The notes under the pieces: model-generated
The model's database searches: none
Told to the model about the DNA's origin: nothing
Seen by the model: the letters and a program-made list of their open reading frames with translations, nothing else
Made by a program: the position numbers and the translations under genes
Part shown: piece after piece, positions 9,195-17,843 of the stretch
Layout: every line of letters begins with the position of its first letter
How positions within the stretch are numbered: the first letter of the stretch is position 1
Origin: Gynuella sp050296195
GTDB taxonomy: Bacteria; Pseudomonadota; Gammaproteobacteria; Pseudomonadales; Natronospirillaceae
Strand: one strand, 5' to 3'
Assembly (NCBI RefSeq): GCF_050296195.1
Contig: NZ_JBNKRB010000063.1
DNA: 64,000 nucleotides

Positions 9195-10276
9195 CAATGT
9201 TCCTTGATTTGATAAATCAAACGAATATCCACCCCAACCTGGCGCAGATCTGTCAATTCGAGAGCTACCGCTTCAGCCATTGACACCAACGGCAATGTCA
9301 TCAACGGCCGGGCGCCGGAGCCCAACAATTTTGGTGCAGTATAGACAATCAGTTCGTCAACCAGACCTGCCCCCATAAAAGCACCTGCCAGCGTCGCACC
9401 GGCCTCAATCATAATTTCGTTATATCCTCGTCGTCCGAGTTCAATCAGGACTTCCCGCAGCCAGCTCTCTGAAGAGGGTAAATGACAGGTTTCCACTCGC
9501 GCGGGATAGCAATCACCAGCATCGGTTACTGCGCTGACAATTAACGTTGGTGCCGAGTCATCATACACATGACTCAACGGGTCAGTACTCAGTTGCCGAT
9601 CCAGAACCACTCTGAGAGGCTGTCTGACAGGCTTAAAACCGATCAGACTTTCCCGTACCGTCAGACTCGGATTATCGGCTTTGACGGTTCCAGAACCAGT
9701 CAGCACCGCACAACTCCTTGCTCTCCAGCGCTGCACATCACGGCGGGCATCGGCACCAGTAATCCACTGACTCTCTCCGGAAGCCATAGCTGTGCGGCCA
9801 TCCAGACTTTGCGCCAGCTTGACCCGAACCCAGGGTAATCCACTGGTCATCCGCTTGATAAAACCGGGATTCAACGCTCTGGCCTGGGCTTCCAATACAC
9901 CATTCTCAACACTGATACCGGCAGCTCGCAGACGCTCGATACCACCACCCGCCACCAGAGGATTGGGATCTGTACTCGCACATACCACGCGCGCCACTCC
10001 GGCTTCGATCAGTGCCACTGAACAGGGGCCGGTACGGCCAGTATGGTTGCAGGGCTCCAAGGTCACATAGGCGGTGGATCCACGAGCTTCAACACCGGCT
10101 TCCCGCAGAGCGTGAATTTCAGCATGAGGACCTCCGGCCAGCTGGTGCCAGCCGGTAGCAATTACCCGATCATTCTTAACCAGTACACATCCCACCCGGG
10201 GGTTCGGGCTGGTACTGTACACTCCCAGACGCGCCAGTTGCAGCGCCTGAGCCATAAATTCGATATCGCGACTCAC
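9194..10276 (-). CDS. ribD: bifunctional riboflavin biosynthesis deaminase/reductase RibD
   Basis: The 360-residue protein carries an N-terminal cytidine-deaminase-type zinc domain (GGPHAEIHAL; EPCNHTGRTGPC) that deaminates the pyrimidine ring. Its C-terminal dihydrofolate-reductase-like domain reduces the ribose side chain (ITGADARRDVQRWRARSCAVLTGSGT is the domain boundary region). The start is GTG at 10276, overlapping the nrdR stop as GTGA; no better upstream start exists. It is the first riboflavin gene in the operon, directly behind nrdR. Confidence 0.93.
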   Translation of the reverse strand: MSRDIEFMAQALQLARLGVYSTSPNPRVGCVLVKNDRVIATGWHQLAGGPHAEIHALREAGVEARGSTAYVTLEPCNHTGRTGPCSVALIEAGVARVVCASTDPNPLVAGGGIERLRAAGISVENGVLEAQARALNPGFIKRMTSGLPWVRVKLAQSLDGRTAMASGESQWITGADARRDVQRWRARSCAVLTGSGTVKADNPSLTVRESLIGFKPVRQPLRVVLDRQLSTDPLSHVYDDSAPTLIVSAVTDAGDCYPARVETCHLPSSESWLREVLIELGRRGYNEIMIEAGATLAGAFMGAGLVDELIVYTAPKLLGSGARPLMTLPLVSMAEAVALELTDLRQVGVDIRLIYQIKEH

Positions 10277-10728
10277 CGGGATTGTTCCAGTCGGTCGATT
10301 TCATCGCGGAATTCGCTGATGTCCTGAAAACTGCGATATACCGAGGCAAATCGCACATAGGCCACCTGATCCAGGGCCTTCAACTCATCCATGACCATCT
10401 CCCCCAGCGTCCGACTGCGTATTTCGCGCTCACCAATGGCTCGCAGGCTATGTTTGATTCGGCTGATTGCTGCCTCCAGTGATTCCATACCCACAGGCCG
10501 TTTCTCCAGTGCCCGGTGCAGCCCGGAACGCAATTTGTCCTCATTGAACGGTTCCCTGGAACCATCGGTCTTAATGATTCTGGGCATGACCAGTTCAGCT
10601 GTTTCATAGGTTGTAAAGCGCTCACCGCATTGCAGACATTCACGGCGGCGGCGAACCTGATCACCGTCTGCCACCAGCCTGGAATCGATCACCTTGGTAT
10701 CAGTCGCGCTACAGAATGGACAGTGCAT
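10273..10728 (-). CDS. nrdR: transcriptional repressor NrdR
   Basis: NrdR represses ribonucleotide reductase genes according to ATP/dATP levels. The 151-residue protein has the N-terminal zinc ribbon (CPFC ... CLQCGERF) and the ATP-cone domain (about residues 46-140). Full family length is retained. It heads the nrdR-ribD-ribE-ribB-ribH-nusB-dgt run. Two sites resembling NrdR boxes precede nrdJa at 33101-33149 of this same window and are a likely target. Confidence 0.95.
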   Translation of the reverse strand: MHCPFCSATDTKVIDSRLVADGDQVRRRRECLQCGERFTTYETAELVMPRIIKTDGSREPFNEDKLRSGLHRALEKRPVGMESLEAAISRIKHSLRAIGEREIRSRTLGEMVMDELKALDQVAYVRFASVYRSFQDISEFRDEIDRLEQSR

Positions 10729-10803
10729 GGTTTTTTCCCTGATTCGGAAGAACAGCGGATTCTACTATTATGGCCTGATATCCGCCACGCGATATTCATT
10801 TGT

Positions 10804-11469
10804 TCACTCGACCACCTGAGAATCGGTCCGCTTCCGTAGAACTTCCATTTGAATCAGTAACAAGCTGCGGCTTACCACACTCGAACCATTCAGTAATAAC
10901 AGTGGCCAGGCAGACGTCAGTGGGATAGTAAGGGCAAAAACCAATGTGCTGATATCTTTAATCAGAATAGTCCGGAACAAAGAGAATGAGAGCGCCCCAA
11001 CCACACCTTGTTTGCGTATTAACAACCACTGGTGCAGGGTTCCCTGTACCAACAGAACAGTCACCGCCAACATCAGAGAATTCGCCCCCAGTCGCGCAAA
11101 TCCAGGAAACGGTCGAAACAACATAGACACAAAGCCCAACACCAGAATCACCAACCCACTCCAGAAAGTAATTGCGCTCCACCACGACCTCCGCTCAAAC
11201 CAGATTCTGAACAGGATGACCAGCAATAACAGCAGGGCCCCACAACGGGTCCAGACCAGATAATGATTGAAGGGCTCAATGGAAATGCCGTAGAAAAAAT
11301 TGGCAAAAAATGCGAAATAACTGGACGCAAACTGATTGATAGACAAACTTTGAGTGGCGACCTGGCGGTTTCTGCGCCGTTTTTCAATAGTCAGCAACTG
11401 CTGGCCCAGACCATACCAGGTCAGCACAAACAGCATGGAACTGGTCCATCCAAGTATGTGATACCACAT
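10804..11469 (-). CDS. multi-pass inner-membrane protein, possibly PQ-loop/SWEET-like
   Basis: I do not recognise this 221-residue protein with certainty. It has about six or seven hydrophobic helices. The segment SINQFASSYFAFFANFFYG followed by an aromatic helix loosely resembles PQ-loop (SWEET/MtN3-like) transporters; this is a weak impression. The ATG at 11469 lies immediately after the hairpin that terminates the upstream cytochrome c gene, and the only SD-like bases (GGGG) are part of that hairpin. Expression may therefore depend on read-through or on melting of the hairpin. Confidence 0.5.
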   Translation of the reverse strand: MWYHILGWTSSMLFVLTWYGLGQQLLTIEKRRRNRQVATQSLSINQFASSYFAFFANFFYGISIEPFNHYLVWTRCGALLLLLVILFRIWFERRSWWSAITFWSGLVILVLGFVSMLFRPFPGFARLGANSLMLAVTVLLVQGTLHQWLLIRKQGVVGALSFSLFRTILIKDISTLVFALTIPLTSAWPLLLLNGSSVVSRSLLLIQMEVLRKRTDSQVVE

Positions 11470-11497
11470 AAAATAAACCCCGCATCTACGCGGGGTC
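11470..11497 (-). terminator. Rho-independent terminator of the cytochrome c gene
   Basis: A perfect stem ACCCCGC/GCGGGGT with a 6-base loop occupies 11477-11496. Read on the minus strand it is followed by TTTATTTT. It lies 20 nt past the cytochrome c stop codon and overlaps the translation-initiation region of the next gene. Confidence 0.8.
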
Positions 11498-11515
11498 CTA
11501 AAGGAAAAACTTATT

Positions 11516-11833
11516 CTACTTCAGACTTGAAAAATAAGCTGCCAGATCAGCAATATCCTGGTCTGTTAGTTTGCCGGCATATACATACATCAACGCAGCC
11601 TGGTTACCCTTCCGATCCTGTGAACGAAAGGCTTTCAGAGAGCTTTCAATGTACATACTCTGTTGCCCGGCCAGATTGGGGTATATGCCTACGGCGGACT
11701 TTCCATCGGCGCCATGGCAGGCGACACATCCCAAAGAGGTCACTTTCTCTTTTCCGGCAGCCGCATCACCAGCAGCGAATGCTATACCAGGAACCATCAG
11801 GGAAAGAGCAATTGCAGCAAATAACTTTTTCAT
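11516..11833 (-). CDS. small periplasmic class I cytochrome c
   Basis: This 105-residue protein has a signal peptide (cleavage near AFAAGD), one haem motif CVACH and a downstream Met (AALMYVYAGKLT) suitable as axial ligand, followed by the typical C-terminal helix DQDIADLAAYFSSL. It resembles the c5/c553-type electron carriers that shuttle electrons to terminal oxidases. It is monocistronic, or weakly linked to the downstream membrane protein through an intervening terminator. Confidence 0.88.
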   Translation of the reverse strand: MKKLFAAIALSLMVPGIAFAAGDAAAGKEKVTSLGCVACHGADGKSAVGIYPNLAGQQSMYIESSLKAFRSQDRKGNQAALMYVYAGKLTDQDIADLAAYFSSLK

Positions 11834-12185
11834 TCAGATCTCCAAATTGTTACGAAAGTAGCTGGATTGTTTTTTTGGATACGCCAGACTGTAATTCGTC
11901 AGGTCGATGATTAAAGACGGGTCAGGGTTGCAAGAACAGCTCAACACAAACGGTTTTCAAACGACATATTTTTCCGTTTCAGTTTCTCACTACACGCCTC
12001 AACAAAATCAGACTTATATAGAAACATAAAAATATGTCATTGTCTGGGATCAAATTTTCTCAAATTAATGACACAACACGTCTGTGGTATGAATTTTCAC
12101 CAGATCGTCGCCATGTGCACAGAAAATCCTCGAATATCAGATATAATGCTGGTCATCGATAATCAAATGAATGAAATCCGTGTTT
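11834..12185. other. intergenic region between cytochrome c and cca
   Basis: This 352-bp AT-rich divergent spacer should contain the promoters of both flanking genes. No gene, RNA or clear promoter hexamer pair stood out on reading. Confidence 0.4.
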
Positions 12186-13418
12186 ATGAAGTCTTATCTT
12201 GTTGGTGGCGCTGTCAGGGATCAGCTACTTGGCCTGAGGGTCAAGGATCGCGACTGGGTGGTTGTAGGCGCCACCCCTGAGCATTTGCTGAGTCAGGGGT
12301 TTCAGCAGGTTGGTGCTGATTTTCCGGTTTTTCTGCATCCCGAGACCCACGAAGAGTATGCCCTGGCCCGAACCGAACGAAAAAGTGGACAGGGTTATAA
12401 GGGCTTCGAGGTAAACTTCGCCACTACCGTCACACTGGAAGACGATTTGCTGCGCAGGGATCTGACCATCAACGCCATGGCACAGGATGAGCAAGGCAAT
12501 ATTGTCGACCCCTATCACGGCCGGCAGGATATTGAAAACAAAGTTCTGCGCCATGTATCGCCAGCATTTCGCGAAGACCCGCTCAGAGTATTGAGAGTCG
12601 CCCGGTTTGCTGCCAGATTCGATCACCTTGGCTTTAGCATTGCCGATGAAACCCTGATACTGATGCGCGAAATCGCACAATCCGGTGAACTCGACACACT
12701 GGTACCTGAACGGGTATGGCAGGAAATTCAGCGGGCCCTCACCGAGCGCTCACCATGGGTTTTCTGGCAAGTGCTACGGCAAGTACAGGCGCTGGATATA
12801 CTGGTACCGGAACTCAACCGTCTGTTCGGCATTCCACAGACACAGAAATGGCACCCGGAGGTGGATACCGGCATTCACACTATGATGGTACTGAAGCAGG
12901 CCTGCGCGCTCTCCCAGGACCCCATCGTTCGCTATGGGGCCTTGTGCCATGATCTCGGCAAAGGACTGACTCCCAGTGACATACTGCCACGGCACCATGG
13001 CCATGAAGAGACCGGGGAACGACTGGTCAAAGCACTGGGCAAGCGGCTTAAAGTACCGAATGCCTATCAGAGTCTCGCGACCAAAGTCGCCAGATATCAC
13101 ACCCACTGCCATCGGATTCGGGAACTCAAGGCAAGCACCATTGTCGATACCTTACAGGCGTTCGGAGCCTACCAAAATCCACTGGTGTTTGAGAATTTCC
13201 TGCTTTGCTGCACGGCCGATTTCCAGGGGCGCTCCGGATGGCAGAGCAGAGCCTATCCGCAGGCAGATTGCTTCCATCGCGCCTATCTGGCTTCTAAAAC
13301 CGTTAATACCCAGGCCTTAATGGACGCCGGTTACCAGGGTAAACAACTTGGCGAAGAAATCCGGCGCCAACGCATTAATAGTGTTAAACAGGAGAAAATA
13401 CTTTGGCAACCATCCTGA
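12186..13418 (+). CDS. cca: CCA-adding enzyme (tRNA nucleotidyltransferase, multifunctional)
   Basis: This enzyme adds or repairs the 3' CCA end of tRNAs. The 410-residue protein has the class II nucleotidyltransferase head (MKSYLVGGAVRDQLLGL; DRDWVVVG), the family's RRDLTINAMA motif, and a C-terminal HD phosphohydrolase domain (GALCHDLGKG), the form found in gammaproteobacteria. I start at the ATG at 12186 because family members begin MK-YLVGG; an in-frame ATG at 12171 would add only MKSVF. The downstream SDR gene overlaps its 3' end by 16 nt. Confidence 0.93.
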   Translation: MKSYLVGGAVRDQLLGLRVKDRDWVVVGATPEHLLSQGFQQVGADFPVFLHPETHEEYALARTERKSGQGYKGFEVNFATTVTLEDDLLRRDLTINAMAQDEQGNIVDPYHGRQDIENKVLRHVSPAFREDPLRVLRVARFAARFDHLGFSIADETLILMREIAQSGELDTLVPERVWQEIQRALTERSPWVFWQVLRQVQALDILVPELNRLFGIPQTQKWHPEVDTGIHTMMVLKQACALSQDPIVRYGALCHDLGKGLTPSDILPRHHGHEETGERLVKALGKRLKVPNAYQSLATKVARYHTHCHRIRELKASTIVDTLQAFGAYQNPLVFENFLLCCTADFQGRSGWQSRAYPQADCFHRAYLASKTVNTQALMDAGYQGKQLGEEIRRQRINSVKQEKILWQPS

Positions 13419-14137
13419 TTACCGGGGCAGCCCAACGCCTTGGTGCAGAAACCGCCCGCTATTTTCACAAAGAAGGCTACAACGTGGTTATTCATTGCTC
13501 CGGATCGACCCGCAGGGGCCAGGAACTGGTGGATACCCTCAACCACCTGCGCCCAAAAAGCGCGGCGTTAGTTCGGGCTGATCTGAATCATCCGGACCAG
13601 ATCAATGAGATGGCCGAGCAGGCGGTTGCTGCTTTTCAGGAAATGCATATTCTGGTCAACAACGCGAGCACCTTCTATGCAACACCGTTTATCGATGCCA
13701 ACCTGACACAATGGCAGGACCTGATGGAAATTAACCTGCAGGCACCCTTTTTTCTCAGCCGGGCACTGTATCCGGAACTGAAAAAAAACAAAGGCAGCAT
13801 CGTCAACATGGTGGATATCCACGGAATACGACCACTGCACGAACACAATATCTACAGCATGGCAAAATCAGGACTGATCGCCCTGACCAAGTCTCTGGCT
13901 CTGGAACTGGCGCCCGATATCCGGGTCAATGCCGTTGCCCCGGGAGCCATTTTGTGGCCTGAACAGGAGTCCTCCATGAGTGATCAGGCGAAGCAGAACA
14001 TTCTGGAAAAGGTGCCGATGAAACGAACCGGTGCCGCCATCGATATCGCCGAAGCAGTATGGTTTCTCGGTCATCAGGCACAATACATTACCGGTCAGAT
14101 CCTGGCGGTGGACGGAGGCAGGACCCTGAGTCAGTAA
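13403..14137 (+). CDS. pteridine reductase-like short-chain dehydrogenase
   Basis: This is a 244-residue Rossmann SDR. It shows the TGAAQRLGA cofactor loop, the NNAST motif (LVNNASTFYATP, characteristic of pteridine reductases), the catalytic Tyr-x-x-x-Lys in IYSMAKSGL, and a C-terminal GQILAVDGG. The expected role is NAD(P)H-dependent reduction of dihydropterins (FolM/Ptr type). In the catalytic region an Asp (MVDIHGI) occupies the position usually held by Ser, as in pteridine reductases. The start is TTG at 13403, preceded by AGGAG and overlapping the end of cca, so the two are probably coupled. A decayed partial copy lies at 16559-16976. Confidence 0.85.
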   Translation: MATILITGAAQRLGAETARYFHKEGYNVVIHCSGSTRRGQELVDTLNHLRPKSAALVRADLNHPDQINEMAEQAVAAFQEMHILVNNASTFYATPFIDANLTQWQDLMEINLQAPFFLSRALYPELKKNKGSIVNMVDIHGIRPLHEHNIYSMAKSGLIALTKSLALELAPDIRVNAVAPGAILWPEQESSMSDQAKQNILEKVPMKRTGAAIDIAEAVWFLGHQAQYITGQILAVDGGRTLSQ

Positions 14138-14152
14138 GCTGACTCAGGGTCC
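14121..14152. terminator. 14-bp perfect hairpin holding the SDR stop codon in its loop
   Basis: GGACCCTGAGTCAG and its exact reverse complement flank the 4-nt loop TAAG, which contains the SDR stop codon TAA. There is no downstream T-tract in either direction, so it may act as a transcript-stabilising or Rho-assisted structure between the cca-SDR pair and the opposite-strand sequences rather than as a classical terminator. Confidence 0.5.
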
Positions 14153-14306
14153 AATGGATCCAGCGAAGTGCCGCAGAATTTACAGTAGTGAGCGTTTACA
14201 TCATGACCTGCCTGGTTTTACCACATCCCAGACATCCCCTGTCATCACACCGGTCAGTCATAACCCGACTGATTTCCGCTGCGTAAATACCGGTTGGCAC
14301 AGCAAT
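14138..14306 (-). pseudogene. 3' fragment of a duplicated ion-channel gene (left part)
   Basis: The sequence closely matches the C-terminal end of the intact channel gene at 16986-17147 (roughly 85 per cent by eye) but carries disabling differences. It stops abruptly after CAGCAAT at 14306, exactly where the chemoreceptor segment begins. The continuation of the same gene is found at 16464. Confidence 0.75.
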
Positions 14307-14313
14307 TGAGCGG

Positions 14314-16203
14314 TCATAACTTAAATTTAGCCACTTCTTGACGAAGAGAATTGGCAAGTTCTTTCAGGTTTTGCGCTTGTTTGGAGCCTGCGTCCATTTC
14401 ATCTTGTAACTGTGATGACACATCACGAATGGCTTGCGCATTTTGGCCAATTTCCCCTATGACGCTGCTTTGTTCTTCTGAGGCAGCGGCGATTTGTACG
14501 GTCATATTACTAATATGATCAATCGCAGTGGCAATTTCTTCAAAGCTTCCACCAGACTTGTTTGTGTCGTCAACACTCGTGCTCGCCAGATCATGACAAA
14601 GGTGCATTACGTTAACCGCTTTAGATGTCATCGTTTGTAAGGCGGTAATCATGGTGGAAATTTCTTCCGTAGAGGAGTGTGTCCGCTGAGACAGCACCCT
14701 TACTTCATCTGCAACAACCGCGAATCCACGACCTTGTTCACCTGCACGTGCAGCTTCTATGGCAGCATTAAGAGCCAATAAATTTGTCTGCTCTGCAATA
14801 CCACTAATGGTGCTCACAATTGTATTAATTTTGCTGCCTTGTTCGCTCAATTCGCTAATGACTCTGCTTGCTTCCTCGATCTCTTTAGCAAGTTGATTGA
14901 TAGACGTTAAGCTGGCGCTTGCGAGCTGCCGACCACTGCCGCTGATTGTGACGGTTTCAGATGCTCGTTGAGCGGTTTGTTCTGCATTCCTTGCAATTTC
15001 TTGGGTAGCTGCAGACATTTCTTCAATAGCAGCGGCGACGGAAATAACTTCATTTTGTTGGGTGTTCAAACGGCTGGTGCTTTGTGCTACCGATTGAGCA
15101 CTGGAAGTGGATTGGTCAGATAAAACGTTACTTAAGTCGTCTATCTTTTTAATAATACCTCGGAGCGTTAAAACAAAGTTATTAAAGCTCAATGCAAGCT
15201 TGCCCACTTCATCTCGACTGGATGTATTAATTTTAACGGTTAAATCACCTTGGCCTTGTGCAATGTCTTCTAATGCATTGGAGACCGTTAAAAGATCTTT
15301 TAACAAAAAGTGGATCAGAATGGTTAACAAGATGATGGACAGCACGATTAAAATAACGACTGCAATAACTTGATAAATAATAAGGTTTTTAATTGGTGCC
15401 ATTAAGACATCTTTGTTGCCAAGCAAGACCAAGGACCAGTCTGTTCCGGCGACTTTCACCGAAGACATCAGATATTCGGTATTGTTGAGTACAACATTGG
15501 ATAACGACTGAGAGGTGACATTTGATTCAATGGTCGCTGTAGTAATGTCTGACTTTAAATCGGAGAGGGGTTTGTTGTTAAACGTTTCATCCGGGTAGGA
15601 GATGATGTCGCCATCACTAGACGCAATGAAAGCCAGGCCCTCGCCAGGTACTTTTAGTGTAGCAACTACTTCATTAATACCTACTAGCGGGACATTCCCT
15701 GTAACAACCCCAGCAAACTTGCCATTTACGACCACCTGATCAACTAAAGAAGCGATGTACACTTGAGTGCTGGAGCCTAGGAAAGGTTTGCTAATGCCAG
15801 GCCCTTTGAGGCGGGCTCCTAACTTATACCAATCTCGTACAGTTGGATTGTAACCTTCTTTTGTATTTTTCCCATTTACCCGGTAAGCATCGCCATTAGT
15901 TGTACCGTATAGTGTGCTAATTAAATCGCCCGCAGTGAGCGTCTGTTTAAGTGCTTGAGTGATGGAATCATCATCATTTGGTTTTGCTTCAATGGCTTCT
16001 TTCAGCGCTTTGAGTACTTGTTTCTTGTCGTCTAACCATGTGCTGATTCGGTTGGCACTGCTGTTTCCATAACTGTTCATTGTCACTTCTAGGCTACTGA
16101 TGAGCTGTGATTTCATAACAGAAATTGAGATAACAGATAATATACAAGCAGCTATGATAAGGGTGAAGCAGCTTGCCATTAAGATCTTTCGAAGTAACGT
16201 CAT
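14314..16203 (-). CDS. methyl-accepting chemotaxis protein with a double-Cache sensor
   Basis: This 629-residue transmembrane chemoreceptor has TM1 at about 8-30, a periplasmic dCache-type ligand-binding region at about 35-275, TM2 at about 280-305, a HAMP domain, and a cytoplasmic signalling domain with the conserved hairpin tip EQTNLLALNAAIEAARAGE. It would bind a small ligand and control CheA; the ligand cannot be inferred. Its DNA is more AT-rich than its surroundings. The gene with its upstream region (14307-16463) sits precisely inside a broken ion-channel copy, which indicates insertion of a foreign segment. No transposase or inverted repeat accompanies it. Confidence 0.93.
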   Translation of the reverse strand: MTLLRKILMASCFTLIIAACILSVISISVMKSQLISSLEVTMNSYGNSSANRISTWLDDKKQVLKALKEAIEAKPNDDDSITQALKQTLTAGDLISTLYGTTNGDAYRVNGKNTKEGYNPTVRDWYKLGARLKGPGISKPFLGSSTQVYIASLVDQVVVNGKFAGVVTGNVPLVGINEVVATLKVPGEGLAFIASSDGDIISYPDETFNNKPLSDLKSDITTATIESNVTSQSLSNVVLNNTEYLMSSVKVAGTDWSLVLLGNKDVLMAPIKNLIIYQVIAVVILIVLSIILLTILIHFLLKDLLTVSNALEDIAQGQGDLTVKINTSSRDEVGKLALSFNNFVLTLRGIIKKIDDLSNVLSDQSTSSAQSVAQSTSRLNTQQNEVISVAAAIEEMSAATQEIARNAEQTAQRASETVTISGSGRQLASASLTSINQLAKEIEEASRVISELSEQGSKINTIVSTISGIAEQTNLLALNAAIEAARAGEQGRGFAVVADEVRVLSQRTHSSTEEISTMITALQTMTSKAVNVMHLCHDLASTSVDDTNKSGGSFEEIATAIDHISNMTVQIAAASEEQSSVIGEIGQNAQAIRDVSSQLQDEMDAGSKQAQNLKELANSLRQEVAKFKL

Positions 16204-16463
16204 TTTTATTGCCCCTGCCTACTTAGGTCATTCTAATTTTAGTATAGACGTTGAGTTTTAAATCACACCTCCGGTGTTGCAACGTTTAAAAGGGGTAAAC
16301 TTTCTTTAAACCCATACATTTCTTTACGATATTCAGTTAGCACAAAGTTAATAAGTTAACTGCTATTTTTAAGCTCAAGAACTATTTGTTTTGTGAACGA
16401 TATTAGTTACTAGCAATCGGCTTGAGATGGGAAAACTAAAGGTTTTTATAGTCTGAACAAGAT
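16204..16463. other. upstream region of the chemoreceptor, right end of the inserted segment
   Basis: These 260 AT-rich bases contain no gene and presumably carry the chemoreceptor promoter. The inserted segment ends just before AATGG at 16464. The dinucleotide AT occurs at both junctions (14305-14306 and 16462-16463), which may be a minimal duplication or chance. Confidence 0.4.
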
Positions 16464-16565
16464 AATGGTATAGCTCATAATTATCACCGCCGAAGCCATA
16501 AACTGGCCCAACGGCTTACGGGGAACGACATCTCCATACCCAACAGTCATCAACGTGACAATGGC
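16464..16565 (-). pseudogene. fragment of the duplicated ion-channel gene (right part)
   Basis: This stretch continues the channel homology broken at 14306 and corresponds to 17148-17249 of the intact gene, including the selectivity-filter region. It ends at CAATGGC, where it switches to SDR sequence. Confidence 0.75.
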
Positions 16566-16976
16566 AGGAGTTGATGAAGATTAACCTGCAAACAATCTTT
16601 CTTTCTCAGCCGGACCCGGTTATCCGGGACACACACAAAAAATCAAGACAGCATCGTAAACACGGTAGATATCCGTGAAATACGGCCACTGCGCAAACAC
16701 AATATCTACTGCATGACAAAATCAGGGCTAATCGCCCTGACCAAGTCTCTGGCTGTGGAACTGGCTCCTGATATCCCGGGTCCCCAGGGGTTACATGTCG
16801 TGGCCTGAACAGGAGTCCTCCATGAGTGGCCAGGCGAAACAGAACATTCTGGAAAAGGTGCCTACGAACCGACTATCATCGACAATCGACATCACAGAAG
16901 CAGTACGACTTCTCGCTCATCAGGCACAATATTTTACCGGTCAGATTCTGACTCTGGACGGAAGCAGGACCGTCAG
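16559..16976 (+). pseudogene. decayed 3' portion of the duplicated SDR gene
   Basis: The sequence aligns with 13709-14133 of the intact pteridine reductase-like gene, including the YxxxK region (here CMTKSGLIALTKSLAV) and the C-terminal GQILTLDGS. It has frameshifts and in-frame stops. It begins at CAATGGC, a 7-base string shared by the SDR (13709-13715) and channel (17243-17249) genes, marking the duplication joint. Confidence 0.8.
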
Positions 16977-16985
16977 TCAGCATCC

Positions 16986-17843
16986 TCACTCATGGTGCAA
17001 TGGGTCCAGCGAAGTGCCACAGAATTTGCAGTAGTGAGCATTTACATCATGACCGGTTTTACCACATCCCGGACATCCTCTGGCGTCACGGCGGGTAGTC
17101 ATAACCTGACTGATTTCCGCGGCGTAAATACCGGTTGGTACAGCAATAATGGCATAACCCATAATCATCACCGCTGACGCAATAAACTGACCCAGCGGAG
17201 TATGGGGTACGACATCTCCATACCCAACAGTCGTCAACGTGACAATGGCCCAGTAAATGGCTTTTGGTATGCTGGAAAAACCATTTTCAGATCCCTCCAC
17301 AACGTACATAAGCGACCCGAACACCACCACCATGGTCAATACCGCATACAAAAACACCAGGATTTTGCGCAGACTCTGGCGAATCGCAAGGCTCATGACC
17401 TCTGCTTCGCCGATGTAGTGCATCAACCGCAATACCCGAAATACCCGCAATACCCGCAAAATCCGCAACACCAGGAATGAATTGGCACCGGGAATCAGGA
17501 TTGACAGATACGTTGGCAGAACCGACAGCAGGTCCACCATACCGTAAAAGCTGAAAGCATAGCGAACGGGCCGGGAAACGCTCATCAGCCGAACAATGTA
17601 TTCAATCGTGAACAGAATGGTGAACCCCCACTCCATCCACAACCAAAGCCGGTGATATCGGTGATTAAGGGAAGGCACACTATCGACCATTACTACGGCC
17701 ACACTGATCAGAATGGCAACAATCAGTAAAATATCAAACAACTTGCCGGCAAAGGTATCAGCACCAAAAATAATTTCGTTTGCCTTGGCCCGCCAATTGC
17801 TTAACCCCTCCGCTTTTTCAAACCGTCGCCGGCGATCAATCAT
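16986..17843 (-). CDS. voltage-gated potassium channel-type protein with a C-terminal zinc ribbon
   Basis: This 285-residue inner-membrane channel has S1-S4 at about residues 35-150, with an arginine-rich S4 (LRILRVLRVFRVLRL). The pore loop carries the K+ selectivity filter TTVGYGD, and S6 follows. After S6 comes a short cytoplasmic tail with two CxxC knuckles (CPGCG ... CKFCG), a putative zinc ribbon that is common in proteobacterial members of this family. The ATG shares one base with the stop of the upstream outer-membrane protein gene (TAATG). A broken second copy lies at 14138-16565. Confidence 0.88.
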   Translation of the reverse strand: MIDRRRRFEKAEGLSNWRAKANEIIFGADTFAGKLFDILLIVAILISVAVVMVDSVPSLNHRYHRLWLWMEWGFTILFTIEYIVRLMSVSRPVRYAFSFYGMVDLLSVLPTYLSILIPGANSFLVLRILRVLRVFRVLRLMHYIGEAEVMSLAIRQSLRKILVFLYAVLTMVVVFGSLMYVVEGSENGFSSIPKAIYWAIVTLTTVGYGDVVPHTPLGQFIASAVMIMGYAIIAVPTGIYAAEISQVMTTRRDARGCPGCGKTGHDVNAHYCKFCGTSLDPLHHE

